Shown here: piece after piece, positions 17,264 through 25,051 of the stretch | Position numbering within the stretch: the stretch's first letter is position 1 | Layout of the letters: each line of letters opens with the position of its first letter | DNA from: Peribacillus acanthi | Lineage (GTDB): Bacteria; Bacillota; Bacilli; Bacillales; DSM-1321 | Length of the DNA: 64,000 bases | Assembly (NCBI RefSeq): GCF_003073175.1 | Contig: NZ_QBBX01000003.1 | Span: 91,251 to 155,250 of the forward strand | Direction of reading: 5' to 3' | Translations under genes and position numbers: made by a program | Notes under the pieces: model-generated | Told to the model about the DNA's origin: nothing | What the model saw: the letters and a program-made list of their open reading frames with translations, nothing else | Databases searched by the model: none

Positions 17264-17778
17264 GAAAACTAATCCTTCCTCTCATAGCAGGCTTTATTTT
17301 TATTTCTGAAAGTCTATTTGTCAATATCTTTTTAGGTGACCTGTTAATAAGTAAGAATATCTTTGTACCACACTTTATTATGATTTTTCTTATGTTTTTG
17401 GCTGTATATGGGACAAGGAGGACAGCCTTGGTTTATGCTTTAATCCTAGGCATCATGTTTGACGTCGTTTATACAGAAGTTCTAGGGATTTATCTCTTTG
17501 CTTTTCCTGTCATTACTTTCCTTTTTTCAAGCTTTATGAAGGTATTACAGAACAATATTTTGATTGTTTCCATCATGACTTTGCTTAGCATAGCCATTTT
17601 GGAAGTGACGATTTTCCAAATGAATTTAATCATTGGTGTCGCATCCATGTCGTATCATGAATTTGCAACAGTGAGACTTCTACCAACATTAGCCTTGAAT
17701 GCGGCAGCGGTTGTTATTTTTTCATATCCATTAAAAAAACAAATCGAAAAACTTCAGCTTGAAGGTCTGAGGGACTAA
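17260..17778 (+). CDS. mreD: Rod shape-determining protein MreD
   Basis: The 172-residue polytopic protein has about five to six membrane helices and no large soluble part, matching MreD. It starts at a GTG embedded in the mreC stop (GTGA). A long inverted repeat covers its last codons and the following gap (see separate entry). Confidence 0.93.
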   Translation: MRKLILPLIAGFIFISESLFVNIFLGDLLISKNIFVPHFIMIFLMFLAVYGTRRTALVYALILGIMFDVVYTEVLGIYLFAFPVITFLFSSFMKVLQNNILIVSIMTLLSIAILEVTIFQMNLIIGVASMSYHEFATVRLLPTLALNAAAVVIFSYPLKKQIEKLQLEGLRD

Positions 17779-17795
17779 TACCTTTAAGCTGAAGT
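17751..17795 (+). repeat. Long inverted repeat at the mreD 3' end
   Basis: Two 16-base arms (17751-17766 and 17780-17795) pair throughout with one G-U and a 13-base loop. The 5' arm encodes the last residues of MreD. No T-run follows, so this is not a classical terminator. An alternative pairing of GGACT (17772-17776) with AGTCC (17793-17797) is possible. It may act in mRNA processing or stability between mreBCD and minCD. Confidence 0.7.
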
Positions 17796-17874
17796 CCTAC
17801 TTTAGTTATATCGAAAAAAAGGAATTGGCTTTTCGGATGTAGAATTATTCATTCATTGAGGTGACAATGGAGTT

Positions 17875-18558
17875 ATGAGTATTAGAAGTTCTCAAACTGT
17901 TATGATAAAAGGCACAAAGGAAGGCCTGACGCTCCATCTTGATGATCACGGCTCGTTTTATGAGATTAAAAGGGACCTCGAAGAAAAGCTTTCGGCAAAA
18001 TATAAATTCCAAAAACATGACCCACTTATTTCTGTTCGTGTACATACAGGAAACCGTTTGTTGACTCCAGAACAGGAAGAAGAAATCAAAAATTTGGTTC
18101 AAAAGAAGGAAAAGCTTGTCATTGAGGCATTTGATTCCAACGTCATACCATTTGAAGAAGCAAAAAGGTGGAAAGAAGAGAGCAGTATTGAAACCATTGC
18201 TTCCATTGTAAGGTCTGGACAGGTACTTGAGGTCAAAGGTGACCTATTGTTGATTGGAGATGTTAACCCAGGTGGAACCGTCAAAGCTGGTGGAAATATC
18301 TTTATTATCGGTATGCTAAAAGGTGCAGCACATGCTGGATGTAATGGAAGTGTAGAGTCGGTGATTGCAGCATCTGTCATGAAGGCTTCACAACTTCGAA
18401 TTGCAGATAGTGTGGCATTGATTCAAGATGATTCACAAGAAGCAACGCATGAAATGGAATGTGCTTATTTGAGTGAGAAAAACGAGATAGTTATAGATAA
18501 GTTACAAGTATTGAAGAAAGTAAGACCTATTTTAAATAGATTAGAAGGGGGACTCTAA
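17875..18558 (+). CDS. minC: Septum site-determining protein MinC
   Basis: This 227-residue inhibitor of FtsZ assembly has an N-terminal MinC_N domain (MIKGTKEGLTLHLDD) and a C-terminal beta-helix dimerisation domain (GQVLEVKGDLLLIGDVNPGGTVKAGGNIFIIGMLKGAAHAG). It acts at cell poles and new septa together with MinD, DivIVA and MinJ in Bacilli. GAGGTGA lies upstream at rather long spacing. minD begins 2 bases after its stop. Confidence 0.96.
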   Translation: MSIRSSQTVMIKGTKEGLTLHLDDHGSFYEIKRDLEEKLSAKYKFQKHDPLISVRVHTGNRLLTPEQEEEIKNLVQKKEKLVIEAFDSNVIPFEEAKRWKEESSIETIASIVRSGQVLEVKGDLLLIGDVNPGGTVKAGGNIFIIGMLKGAAHAGCNGSVESVIAASVMKASQLRIADSVALIQDDSQEATHEMECAYLSEKNEIVIDKLQVLKKVRPILNRLEGGL

Positions 18559-18560
18559 TC

Positions 18561-19367
18561 GTGGGCGAGGCTATAGTAATTACATCTGGAAAGGGAGGAG
18601 TCGGGAAAACGACGACTTCCGCTAACCTTGGTACATCGTTAGCAATCCTAGGGAAAAAAGTTTGTTTAGTGGACACTGACATCGGCCTTCGTAATTTGGA
18701 CGTTGTCATGGGGCTTGAAAACCGCATAATCTATGATTTGGTGGATGTGGTGGAAGGTCGCTGCAAAATCCATCAAGCTCTTGTAAAGGATAAGCGATTT
18801 GAAGGGTTGCTGTATCTTTTACCGGCAGCACAAACAAGTGATAAAAATGCAGTCACTCCAGAGCAAATGAAAAAGTTGATTGACGAGCTGAAGCAGGATT
18901 ATGACTATATCATTATCGATTGTCCAGCTGGTATCGAACAAGGGTATAAAAATGCAGTTGCAGGAGCGGATAAAGCTATTGTTGTTACAACTCCTGAAGT
19001 ATCCGCAGTCCGAGATGCTGATCGTATTATCGGTTTGCTAGAGAAAGAGGAAAATGTAGAAGCTCCAAAACTTGTGATCAATCGTATCCGTAGCCATATG
19101 TTAAAAAGTGGGGAAATGCTAGATATTGACGAAATCACAACTCATCTATCCATCGATTTGATTGGAATCGTAGCGGACGATGACCAAGTAATCCGAGCTT
19201 CAAACCAAGGTGAACCTATTGCTTTAGATCCTAACAATCGTGCATCTGTCGCTTATAGAAACATCGCAAGAAGAATTTTAGGTGAGTCGGTTCCATTAAA
19301 AGCATTAGAGGACGAGCCTAAAGGTATGTTTGCAAAAATTAAAAAAATGTTTGGCGTCAAGTCATAA
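18561..19367 (+). CDS. minD: Septum site-determining ATPase MinD
   Basis: The 268-residue deviant-Walker ATPase has Walker A GKGGVGKTT, switch I DTDIGLRNLDVVMG and switch II DCPAGIEQG. The C-terminal amphipathic membrane-targeting helix is visible as GMFAKIKKMFGVK. It recruits MinC to the membrane. The start is GTG 18561 after GGGGAC. It closes the mre-min operon at a terminator. In B. subtilis spoIVFA follows directly; here a four-gene insertion intervenes. Confidence 0.97.
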   Translation: MGEAIVITSGKGGVGKTTTSANLGTSLAILGKKVCLVDTDIGLRNLDVVMGLENRIIYDLVDVVEGRCKIHQALVKDKRFEGLLYLLPAAQTSDKNAVTPEQMKKLIDELKQDYDYIIIDCPAGIEQGYKNAVAGADKAIVVTTPEVSAVRDADRIIGLLEKEENVEAPKLVINRIRSHMLKSGEMLDIDEITTHLSIDLIGIVADDDQVIRASNQGEPIALDPNNRASVAYRNIARRILGESVPLKALEDEPKGMFAKIKKMFGVKS

Positions 19368-19376
19368 CAATTCTGA

Positions 19377-19406
19377 AGCATCCGACCATGTGTGGGGTGC
19401 TTTTTT
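19377..19406 (+). terminator. Terminator after minD
   Basis: AGCATCC/GGGTGCT (one G-U pair) with an 11-base loop runs into six T's. Confidence 0.75.
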
Positions 19407-19456
19407 GATATCTAATTTTATTCCTCTAATCAACTTGAAATATTTACCAATATATA

Positions 19457-19485
19457 TACACATACAATAATTTGAAATGTATAAT
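19457..19485 (+). promoter_or_regulatory. Possible promoter of the yhcY-like operon
   Basis: TATAAT (19480-19485) has TACACA (19457-19462) 17 bases upstream, a weak -35. It lies 30 bases before the kinase start codon. Confidence 0.4.
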
Positions 19486-19514
19486 AAAAAGAAGAACGAA
19501 GTAGGAGAACAGGT

Positions 19515-20633
19515 ATGAAATCTAAAAACCACTTATCTGAATTGGTCATTTTAAAAGAGATAGCTGAAACTTTAAATAATGGTACTGATCTTAATATGGT
19601 TTTAAATGAAGTATTGGAGAAACTTCTTGAAATTACAGGTTTTGGTACAGGGTGGATTTTCTTGCTTGATGAGTATGAAAATTATGAGCTAGTGGCCTCA
19701 GTTAATTTGCCCCCTGCATTAATGAATGAGACACATACACCAATGATTAGGGGGAATTGTTGGTGCTTAGACCGATATAAAGATGGAAGACTGGATAAAG
19801 CAGTTAATATCATCGGATGTAAAAGATTAGAAGATGCGATTGAAAATCAATGGGGAGAGACGTTTGGACTCACTCATCATGCCTCGGTTCCTTTGAAGTC
19901 AGGAAATGAAAAATTCGGGATTTTAAATATTGCATCCCCAAGCAAAGAAACCTTTAAGAATGAAGAACTAGCCTTATTGGAGTCAATTGCATTACAAATT
20001 GGTAATACAATCAAACGAATTAATTTGACCGAAAAGCACCGTGCACTTGCACTAGTGGAGGAACGCAATCGATTGGCTCAAGATTTACACGATTCTGTAA
20101 ATCAATTACTATTTTCTATGAATCTCATGGCTAAAGTGGGTGCTTCACTACACCAAAAAGAAAAGATTATAGAAACCTTCTCTGACATTCAAAATCTTGC
20201 TATTGAGGCACAAGCTGAAATGCGGGCGCTTATTTGGCAATTAAGGCCTAAGGAGCTAGAAAAGGGTATTATCTGTGCCTTGAGTGGTTATGGTCAGATG
20301 ATTGGGCTTACTGTCCATAGCAACGTAAAGGGGACAGCATTATTACCTGCCCATGTTGAAGAGTCACTTTTCCGTATTGCACAAGAAGCATTTAATAATA
20401 GCCATAAGCATTCTGGATGTAACGAAGTTAATTTATCAATTGAATTAAAAAAGGAAAAAGTACATATGAGTATCACTGATTATGGAAAAGGCTTCGATTA
20501 TCAACCAGATTTAGAGCTTCCTAGCTGGGGATTAAAAAATATGAAACAAAGAGTTGTATCATTGAATGGAAGCTTTCAATTTAAAAGTGAGCGAGGCAAA
20601 GGTACAACCATTGCAGTAACCATTCCATTTTAG
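19515..20633 (+). CDS. yhcY: GAF-domain sensor histidine kinase, YhcY/AirS-like
   Basis: The protein has 372 residues and no membrane segment, so it is a cytoplasmic sensor. An N-terminal GAF domain (about 10-170) contains Cys82, Cys84 and Cys102 (NCWCLDRYKDG, IIGCKRL). A HisKA_3 helix pair carries the phospho-accepting His192 in RNRLAQDLHDSVNQLLF, and the HATPase_c domain has N (EAFNNSHKH) and G boxes. S. aureus AirS, a related kinase, senses oxygen or redox state through an iron-sulfur cluster. The clustered cysteines suggest a similar sensor here. The next two genes match B. subtilis yhcZ and yhdA in order. Confidence 0.8.
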   Translation: MKSKNHLSELVILKEIAETLNNGTDLNMVLNEVLEKLLEITGFGTGWIFLLDEYENYELVASVNLPPALMNETHTPMIRGNCWCLDRYKDGRLDKAVNIIGCKRLEDAIENQWGETFGLTHHASVPLKSGNEKFGILNIASPSKETFKNEELALLESIALQIGNTIKRINLTEKHRALALVEERNRLAQDLHDSVNQLLFSMNLMAKVGASLHQKEKIIETFSDIQNLAIEAQAEMRALIWQLRPKELEKGIICALSGYGQMIGLTVHSNVKGTALLPAHVEESLFRIAQEAFNNSHKHSGCNEVNLSIELKKEKVHMSITDYGKGFDYQPDLELPSWGLKNMKQRVVSLNGSFQFKSERGKGTTIAVTIPF

Positions 20634-20646
20634 GAGGGACTCTAAG

Positions 20647-21288
20647 TTGACAATAAAAATCGTTATTGCGGATGATCACCATATTGTGAGAAAAGGATTA
20701 GTACTGTTCCTCCAATCTCAAGAAGGCTTCACGGTTGTTGGAGAAGCAGAAAATGGTCAGGTGGCTGTTGAAAAAGCGGCTGTACTAAATCCTGATATCA
20801 TGTTAATGGATCTTTCAATGCCAATACTAGATGGAATTGAGGCTACTAAATTAATTCAACAGCAAAATCCAAATATTAAAATCTTAATTCTAACAAGCTT
20901 TGCGGATCAGCATCACGCCATTCCTGCCCTAGAAGCAGGAGCAAAGGGATATCAGTTAAAGGATAGTGATCCTGATAAACTGGTTCTTGCGATAAAAGCT
21001 ATGATGAGAGGGGAAAGTGGGCTGGATCCATCGGTCACAGCACATTTGATATCTCATATTCAAGGAAAAAAGTCCGAGCGCAATCCAATCGATGAACTTA
21101 CTTCTCGAGAAATTGAGGTCTTACGTGAAATTGCATCCGGGAAAAGCAACAAAGAAATAGCGTCTTCGTTGTTTATCACTGAAAAAACAGTTAAAACACA
21201 TGTATCTAATATCCTCGCCAAGTTAAATTTACATGACCGAACTCAGGCTGCTCTATATGCGGTAAAGCAAGGTATTCATAAAGTGTGA
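20647..21288 (+). CDS. yhcZ: NarL/FixJ-type response regulator, YhcZ/AirR-like
   Basis: The 213-residue protein has a receiver domain with acidic pocket DD at residues 9-10, phospho-acceptor Asp55 (MLMDLSMP), Thr/Ser and Lys106-region (YQLKDSD). Its C-terminal LuxR-type helix-turn-helix reads LTSREIEVLREIASGKSNKEIASSLFI. The start is TTG 20647, with AGGAGGG upstream. It is the cognate partner of the kinase 13 bases before it and likely controls the reductase and transporter that follow. Confidence 0.85.
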   Translation: MTIKIVIADDHHIVRKGLVLFLQSQEGFTVVGEAENGQVAVEKAAVLNPDIMLMDLSMPILDGIEATKLIQQQNPNIKILILTSFADQHHAIPALEAGAKGYQLKDSDPDKLVLAIKAMMRGESGLDPSVTAHLISHIQGKKSERNPIDELTSREIEVLREIASGKSNKEIASSLFITEKTVKTHVSNILAKLNLHDRTQAALYAVKQGIHKV

Positions 21289-21320
21289 CTCTACGACTAT
21301 AGTTGTAGAGTTTTTCTTTT
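21288..21320 (+). terminator. Terminator after the response regulator
   Basis: A 10-bp stem (ACTCTACGAC/GTTGTAGAGT, one G-U) with a TATA loop is followed by a T-rich tail. It separates the two-component genes from the reductase gene. Confidence 0.85.
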
Positions 21321-21424
21321 TTCTATCGGTCTATTATCTTAAAAAATTTTCTGGCCATTGAATGAGGCTGGAAATCTGTGCTCTCCCTATACTAAAAGTA
21401 ACAAATACCAAGGAGAGAACGGAT

Positions 21425-21967
21425 ATGAAATTACTAATTATTAATGGTAGTCCAAGAAAAGCAGGGCGTACGACATTAGCGGTTAAAAATATGTCAGAAA
21501 AATATGAAATGGAGATTATTGATTTAAGTGCACTAATTTTACCTCTATTCAATGGAGATGCTTCACAGGAACAAGATCCTTCAGTCCTACATTTACAAAA
21601 TGCAGTAAAAACCTCGGATGGCATTCTTTTAACCTCACCAGAGTATCATGGTGCAATGAGTGGAGCATTAAAGAATGCGCTCGATTTCCTAGGTAGTGAA
21701 TACTTTGCCAATAAACCAGTGTCCCTCATTGCGGTTGCAGGGGGAGGCAAAGGGGGGATTAATGCTTTAAACAATATGCGCACAACTGGTCGTTCACTAT
21801 ATGCGAATGTATTGCCTAAACAAATTGTTCTTGATCCAAAAGACTTTGATTATAAAAATCAGATAATATTGGAGGAGGCTTTATGCAATATCGAAAAACT
21901 AATAGATGAGCTGAAAATGTACACGGAGTTCTACCTACTACAAAGAGAGAGGGAGGGAGTACGTTGA
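21425..21967 (+). CDS. azr: NADPH-dependent FMN reductase / azoreductase-like protein
   Basis: The 180-residue flavodoxin-fold protein has the FMN phosphate loop NGSPRKAGRTT, the SPEYHGAMSGALKNALDFLG segment typical of the FMN_red family, and GGGKGGINALNNMRT. B. subtilis YhdA (Azr) is a homologue in the same gene order after yhcYZ. Such enzymes reduce azo compounds, quinones or metals using NADPH; the natural substrate is uncertain. ATG 21425 has AAGGAGAG upstream. The stop overlaps the MFS gene start. Confidence 0.85.
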   Translation: MKLLIINGSPRKAGRTTLAVKNMSEKYEMEIIDLSALILPLFNGDASQEQDPSVLHLQNAVKTSDGILLTSPEYHGAMSGALKNALDFLGSEYFANKPVSLIAVAGGGKGGINALNNMRTTGRSLYANVLPKQIVLDPKDFDYKNQIILEEALCNIEKLIDELKMYTEFYLLQREREGVR

Positions 21968-23193
21968 ATACACTCTATAAGGATTTTCGGTTTCGAAGGA
22001 TCCTAGTAGCGAACATAGCTTCATCGATTGGTTCAGGAATAACGATGATTGCGATTCCTTGGTTGTTGGTTACGTCTGAGAATGGTTCTGCTTTATTCGG
22101 ATATATTACGTTAGTTATGACCATCATCAATTTTATGATTACACCATCAATCGGCTTTTTGGTTGATAAATGGTCTCGAAAAAACATATTGCTAGTAGGT
22201 GAAATATTCGGTTTTATTATGCTGGTTGTGTTTGCAGGAATTGGGCTAACAGGAGGAACATATGAAACATGGCATTATATCGTTCTGTATTTTACTGGAA
22301 GTCTTTACTATACTCTCTTTTATCCAGCAATGTTTGCTTTTAATCAAGAGGTATTTGAGAAAAGCCACTTTAAAGCACTAAACGGAATGATGGAGGTGCA
22401 AGGGCAATTATCAAGTATGATTGCCGGTGCAGTAGCAAGCTTCCTAATGATTAAAGTGGAGTTACAATGGATTTTAGTCCTGGACGCATTCACTTATCTG
22501 ATTGCCATTTATTTCTTTGCTAGAATTCCATATAAGAGGTTAGCGGTTGAAAAGAACAGTGATCGATTTACTAGGAAAATGACTGAAGGGTTTAGATTTA
22601 TGTCAAAGAGACCAATCATGTTTCTGTTTCTGATTGCATCTGTTATGCCTTTTATAGGTGTAATGATGACGAATTACCTGTTCCCAGTCTATCTATCGGA
22701 AGTCCTTAAAGCGGAAGAATCCATCTATGGATTGCAAAGTATGGTCTATGGCCTGGGAGCTATGTTTGCTGGGATGATGATCCCACTTGTTGCAAAGAAG
22801 CTAGGCAATGAAAAAACGATGGTATGGACTGTGTTTTGTTATACTCTATTTATTTCACTGATTGTATGGGTCAGTTTGCCACTCTATCTTGGATGTATGT
22901 TCTTTATTGCAATTGGTAACTCAGGTGTTAGAGTAGCTAGAAATTCATTTATGATGGATCATATTCCTAATGAAATTATCGGAAGGATTGATAGTCTATT
23001 TAGAGCAATTGGGCTTGCCATCCGTATACTCCTTCTCCTCATCTTTACAAATTTAGCAGAGACAGGAGTCATCTTGAGCTTTGGAATTCTAAGCATTTTG
23101 ATGCTAATCGCTTCAGTGACGATTTATTTCTCTTGGAAAAAATTATGGAAAAATGAAAAAGTTAGTGTAATAGGACAATCTTCTACCATTTAG
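21964..23193 (+). CDS. MFS transporter, macrolide-efflux-like (MFS_3)
   Basis: This 409-residue, 12-helix transporter has an N-terminal FRFRRILVANIASSIGSGI, the loop 2-3 signature GFLVDKWSRKNILLVG (G-x-x-x-D-R-x-R-like) and an MFS_3-type second half. Substrate cannot be inferred. It starts at TTG 21964 within the previous stop (TTGA) with AGGGAGGG upstream, so it is co-translated with the flavoprotein. A joint role in redox or xenobiotic stress under the YhcYZ pair is inference. Confidence 0.75.
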   Translation: MNTLYKDFRFRRILVANIASSIGSGITMIAIPWLLVTSENGSALFGYITLVMTIINFMITPSIGFLVDKWSRKNILLVGEIFGFIMLVVFAGIGLTGGTYETWHYIVLYFTGSLYYTLFYPAMFAFNQEVFEKSHFKALNGMMEVQGQLSSMIAGAVASFLMIKVELQWILVLDAFTYLIAIYFFARIPYKRLAVEKNSDRFTRKMTEGFRFMSKRPIMFLFLIASVMPFIGVMMTNYLFPVYLSEVLKAEESIYGLQSMVYGLGAMFAGMMIPLVAKKLGNEKTMVWTVFCYTLFISLIVWVSLPLYLGCMFFIAIGNSGVRVARNSFMMDHIPNEIIGRIDSLFRAIGLAIRILLLLIFTNLAETGVILSFGILSILMLIASVTIYFSWKKLWKNEKVSVIGQSSTI

Positions 23194-23199
23194 GTCAAA

Positions 23200-23226
23200 G
23201 GTTTCTGAGCAATCAGGGGCCTTTTT
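23200..23226 (+). terminator. Terminator after the MFS gene
   Basis: A 9-bp stem GGTTTCTGA/TCAGGGGCC with three G-U pairs and a GCAA loop is followed by five T's. It isolates the inserted module from spoIVFA. Confidence 0.75.
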
Positions 23227-23272
23227 GGCTTATTGCATTTTCTACTCTTGTTCTAGATTTTATGTATTTCAA

Positions 23273-23301
23273 GAATAGGTTGGACAAGTCGCTCATACAT
23301 T
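23273..23301 (+). promoter_or_regulatory. Candidate SigE promoter of spoIVFA-spoIVFB
   Basis: CATACATT (23294-23301) fits the SigE -10 consensus (CATACAnT) exactly. GAATAGG (23273-23279) lies 14 bases upstream and partly fits the -35 element. The B. subtilis spoIVF operon is transcribed by SigE in the mother cell, consistent with this site 35 bases before the start. Confidence 0.6.
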
Positions 23302-23335
23302 GATACAAAGTATCGATAAAAGGAGCCCGGGATAG

Positions 23336-24112
23336 GTGATGATGAGTAATCGAAGAAAGGAAATACGAAACCGTATTGCAAAACGAAAAAAGATGAAAGA
23401 CAGTCGATCTCGTGATTGGAATACCATCTACGAAAATGATCGAAACCGAAACGGTTCATTCTCTAGTTATGAAGTATCGGACGACAGTCATCCACTGTTT
23501 AACAAGGAAATGATGTTGTTTAAGGTTCTTGCAGCAGCTTTGCTCCTCATTGGTACCGCCGTTCTTTTCAAGCATCCTTCCGTAAAATTGGATAAGCCTA
23601 GGGAGTTGGTGCAGAAATCTCTTTCCTATGAATTACAATTTGCAGCGATTACTGATTGGTATGAAGAAACATTTGGAAAGCCCATAGCTTTTTTACCGGA
23701 CCAAAAACAAAAAGAAAGCATGGAAGTCAGTAAAAAAGAAAACGAAGGAACGGTTACTTATGCGGTCCCAGCATCCGGGAAAATTTCTCAAAGTTTTGAG
23801 GTCAACGGGGAAGGCATTATGATTGAGACGGGGAAAGATTCTAAAGTGGAAGCAATGAATGAAGGCTTAGTCCTTTTTGCAGGGGTTAAGGATGGGCTTG
23901 GCCAAACAGTCATTATTCAGCATAGTAATAAAACAGAGTCCTGGTATGGTCATCTTCAAAAGATTGATGTCAAACTTTATGAGTTCGTAGAAAAAGGAAA
24001 AGAGCTTGGGACTGTTTCAAAAAGTGAGGAAAGTGACAAGGGTGAATTTTATTTCGCGATTAAATCAGGTGATTCTTTCATCGATCCGAATCAGGTGATA
24101 TCGTTTGATTAA
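23336..24112 (+). CDS. spoIVFA: SpoIVFA, regulator of the pro-SigK protease
   Basis: The 258-residue bitopic protein has a very basic N-terminus (NRRKEIRNRIAKRKKMKDSR), one membrane helix (MLFKVLAAALLLIGTAVLF) and a C-terminal LytM/M23-like domain. The domain keeps YGHLQK but has FYFAIK where active enzymes have an HxH-type metal pair, so it is probably non-catalytic. In B. subtilis SpoIVFA holds SpoIVFB inactive together with BofA in the outer forespore membrane. GTG 23336 fits AAAAGGAG spacing; ATG 23339 or 23342 are alternatives, the last matching the B. subtilis N-terminus. Confidence 0.88.
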   Translation: MMMSNRRKEIRNRIAKRKKMKDSRSRDWNTIYENDRNRNGSFSSYEVSDDSHPLFNKEMMLFKVLAAALLLIGTAVLFKHPSVKLDKPRELVQKSLSYELQFAAITDWYEETFGKPIAFLPDQKQKESMEVSKKENEGTVTYAVPASGKISQSFEVNGEGIMIETGKDSKVEAMNEGLVLFAGVKDGLGQTVIIQHSNKTESWYGHLQKIDVKLYEFVEKGKELGTVSKSEESDKGEFYFAIKSGDSFIDPNQVISFD

Positions 24113-24971
24113 ATATTTTGGTTTGTTTCCTAAAGTCCGGATTCATCCTACTCTCTGGGTGATTGCAGGATTATCGGTTCTGACTGCACATTTCATTCAT
24201 ATCCTTATGCTGTTATTAATTTTATTGGTTCACGAAATGGGTCATGCTGCAGCTGCCCACTATTATAAGTGGAGGATAAAGTCGATTTCTATACTTCCCT
24301 TTGGGGGAGCCATGGAGACTGAAGAACATGGAAACCGTCCTTTAAAAGAAGATTTGGTGGTGACGCTTGCTGGGCCATTACAACATCTATGGTTAGTAGT
24401 TGTTGCATATGTGTTAAATAATATAGGGTTATTACCTAACGACCTTTTTAAAATATTCTTGTATTTAAATTTGGGCGTCTTTTGCTTTAATTTATTGCCG
24501 ATATGGCCTTTAGATGGGGGAAAGCTATTACTCTTAACCCTATCTAAAAGAAAGTCGTATATGAAAAGCCAGGAAAGGACATTACAGCTTTCCGCGCTAT
24601 TTTGCTTCACTTTCGCCATACTAATCTTCATGTTTTCTCCATTAAACTTAAGTGCTTGGATTATGGTAGGATTCATTCTTTTTTCGATTTGGATGGAGTG
24701 GAAGCAACGCCACTATTCGTTCATTCGATTTTTATTGGAAAGGCACTATGGGAAGTATGATGATATATATGCCCTTTCCCCTATTGAAGCAGATGAAAAT
24801 ATGAAAATTTATAAAGTACTGGAACAATTTCAGCGAGGGAGTAAGCATCCAATCATCATTATGAAAAACGGCAAGGAGCGAGGAATGTTAGATGAAACTG
24901 AACTCCTTCATGCGTATTTTTCTGATAAGCAGATTCATGGAAAAGTTGGAGACTTATTATTTTCCTATTAA
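24105..24971 (+). CDS. spoIVFB: SpoIVFB, intramembrane pro-SigK processing protease
   Basis: The 288-residue M50 site-2 protease has the zinc motif HEMGH (residues 43-47) and the third ligand Asp137 in LPIWPLDGGK, at the same position as in B. subtilis. About six membrane helices are followed by a C-terminal CBS-like domain (KVLEQFQRGSKHPIIIMKNGKERGMLDE). It releases SigK in the mother cell after a forespore signal. The TTG start overlaps spoIVFA by 8 bases, with AGGTGATA upstream. Confidence 0.93.
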   Translation: MIKYFGLFPKVRIHPTLWVIAGLSVLTAHFIHILMLLLILLVHEMGHAAAAHYYKWRIKSISILPFGGAMETEEHGNRPLKEDLVVTLAGPLQHLWLVVVAYVLNNIGLLPNDLFKIFLYLNLGVFCFNLLPIWPLDGGKLLLLTLSKRKSYMKSQERTLQLSALFCFTFAILIFMFSPLNLSAWIMVGFILFSIWMEWKQRHYSFIRFLLERHYGKYDDIYALSPIEADENMKIYKVLEQFQRGSKHPIIIMKNGKERGMLDETELLHAYFSDKQIHGKVGDLLFSY

Positions 24972-25051
24972 ACATATTAGATGTCGATGGAACTACATTA
25001 TCTGTAGTAGTTATGGTATCCTTTCTTCAAACGAGAAGAGAGGTTTTTTGT

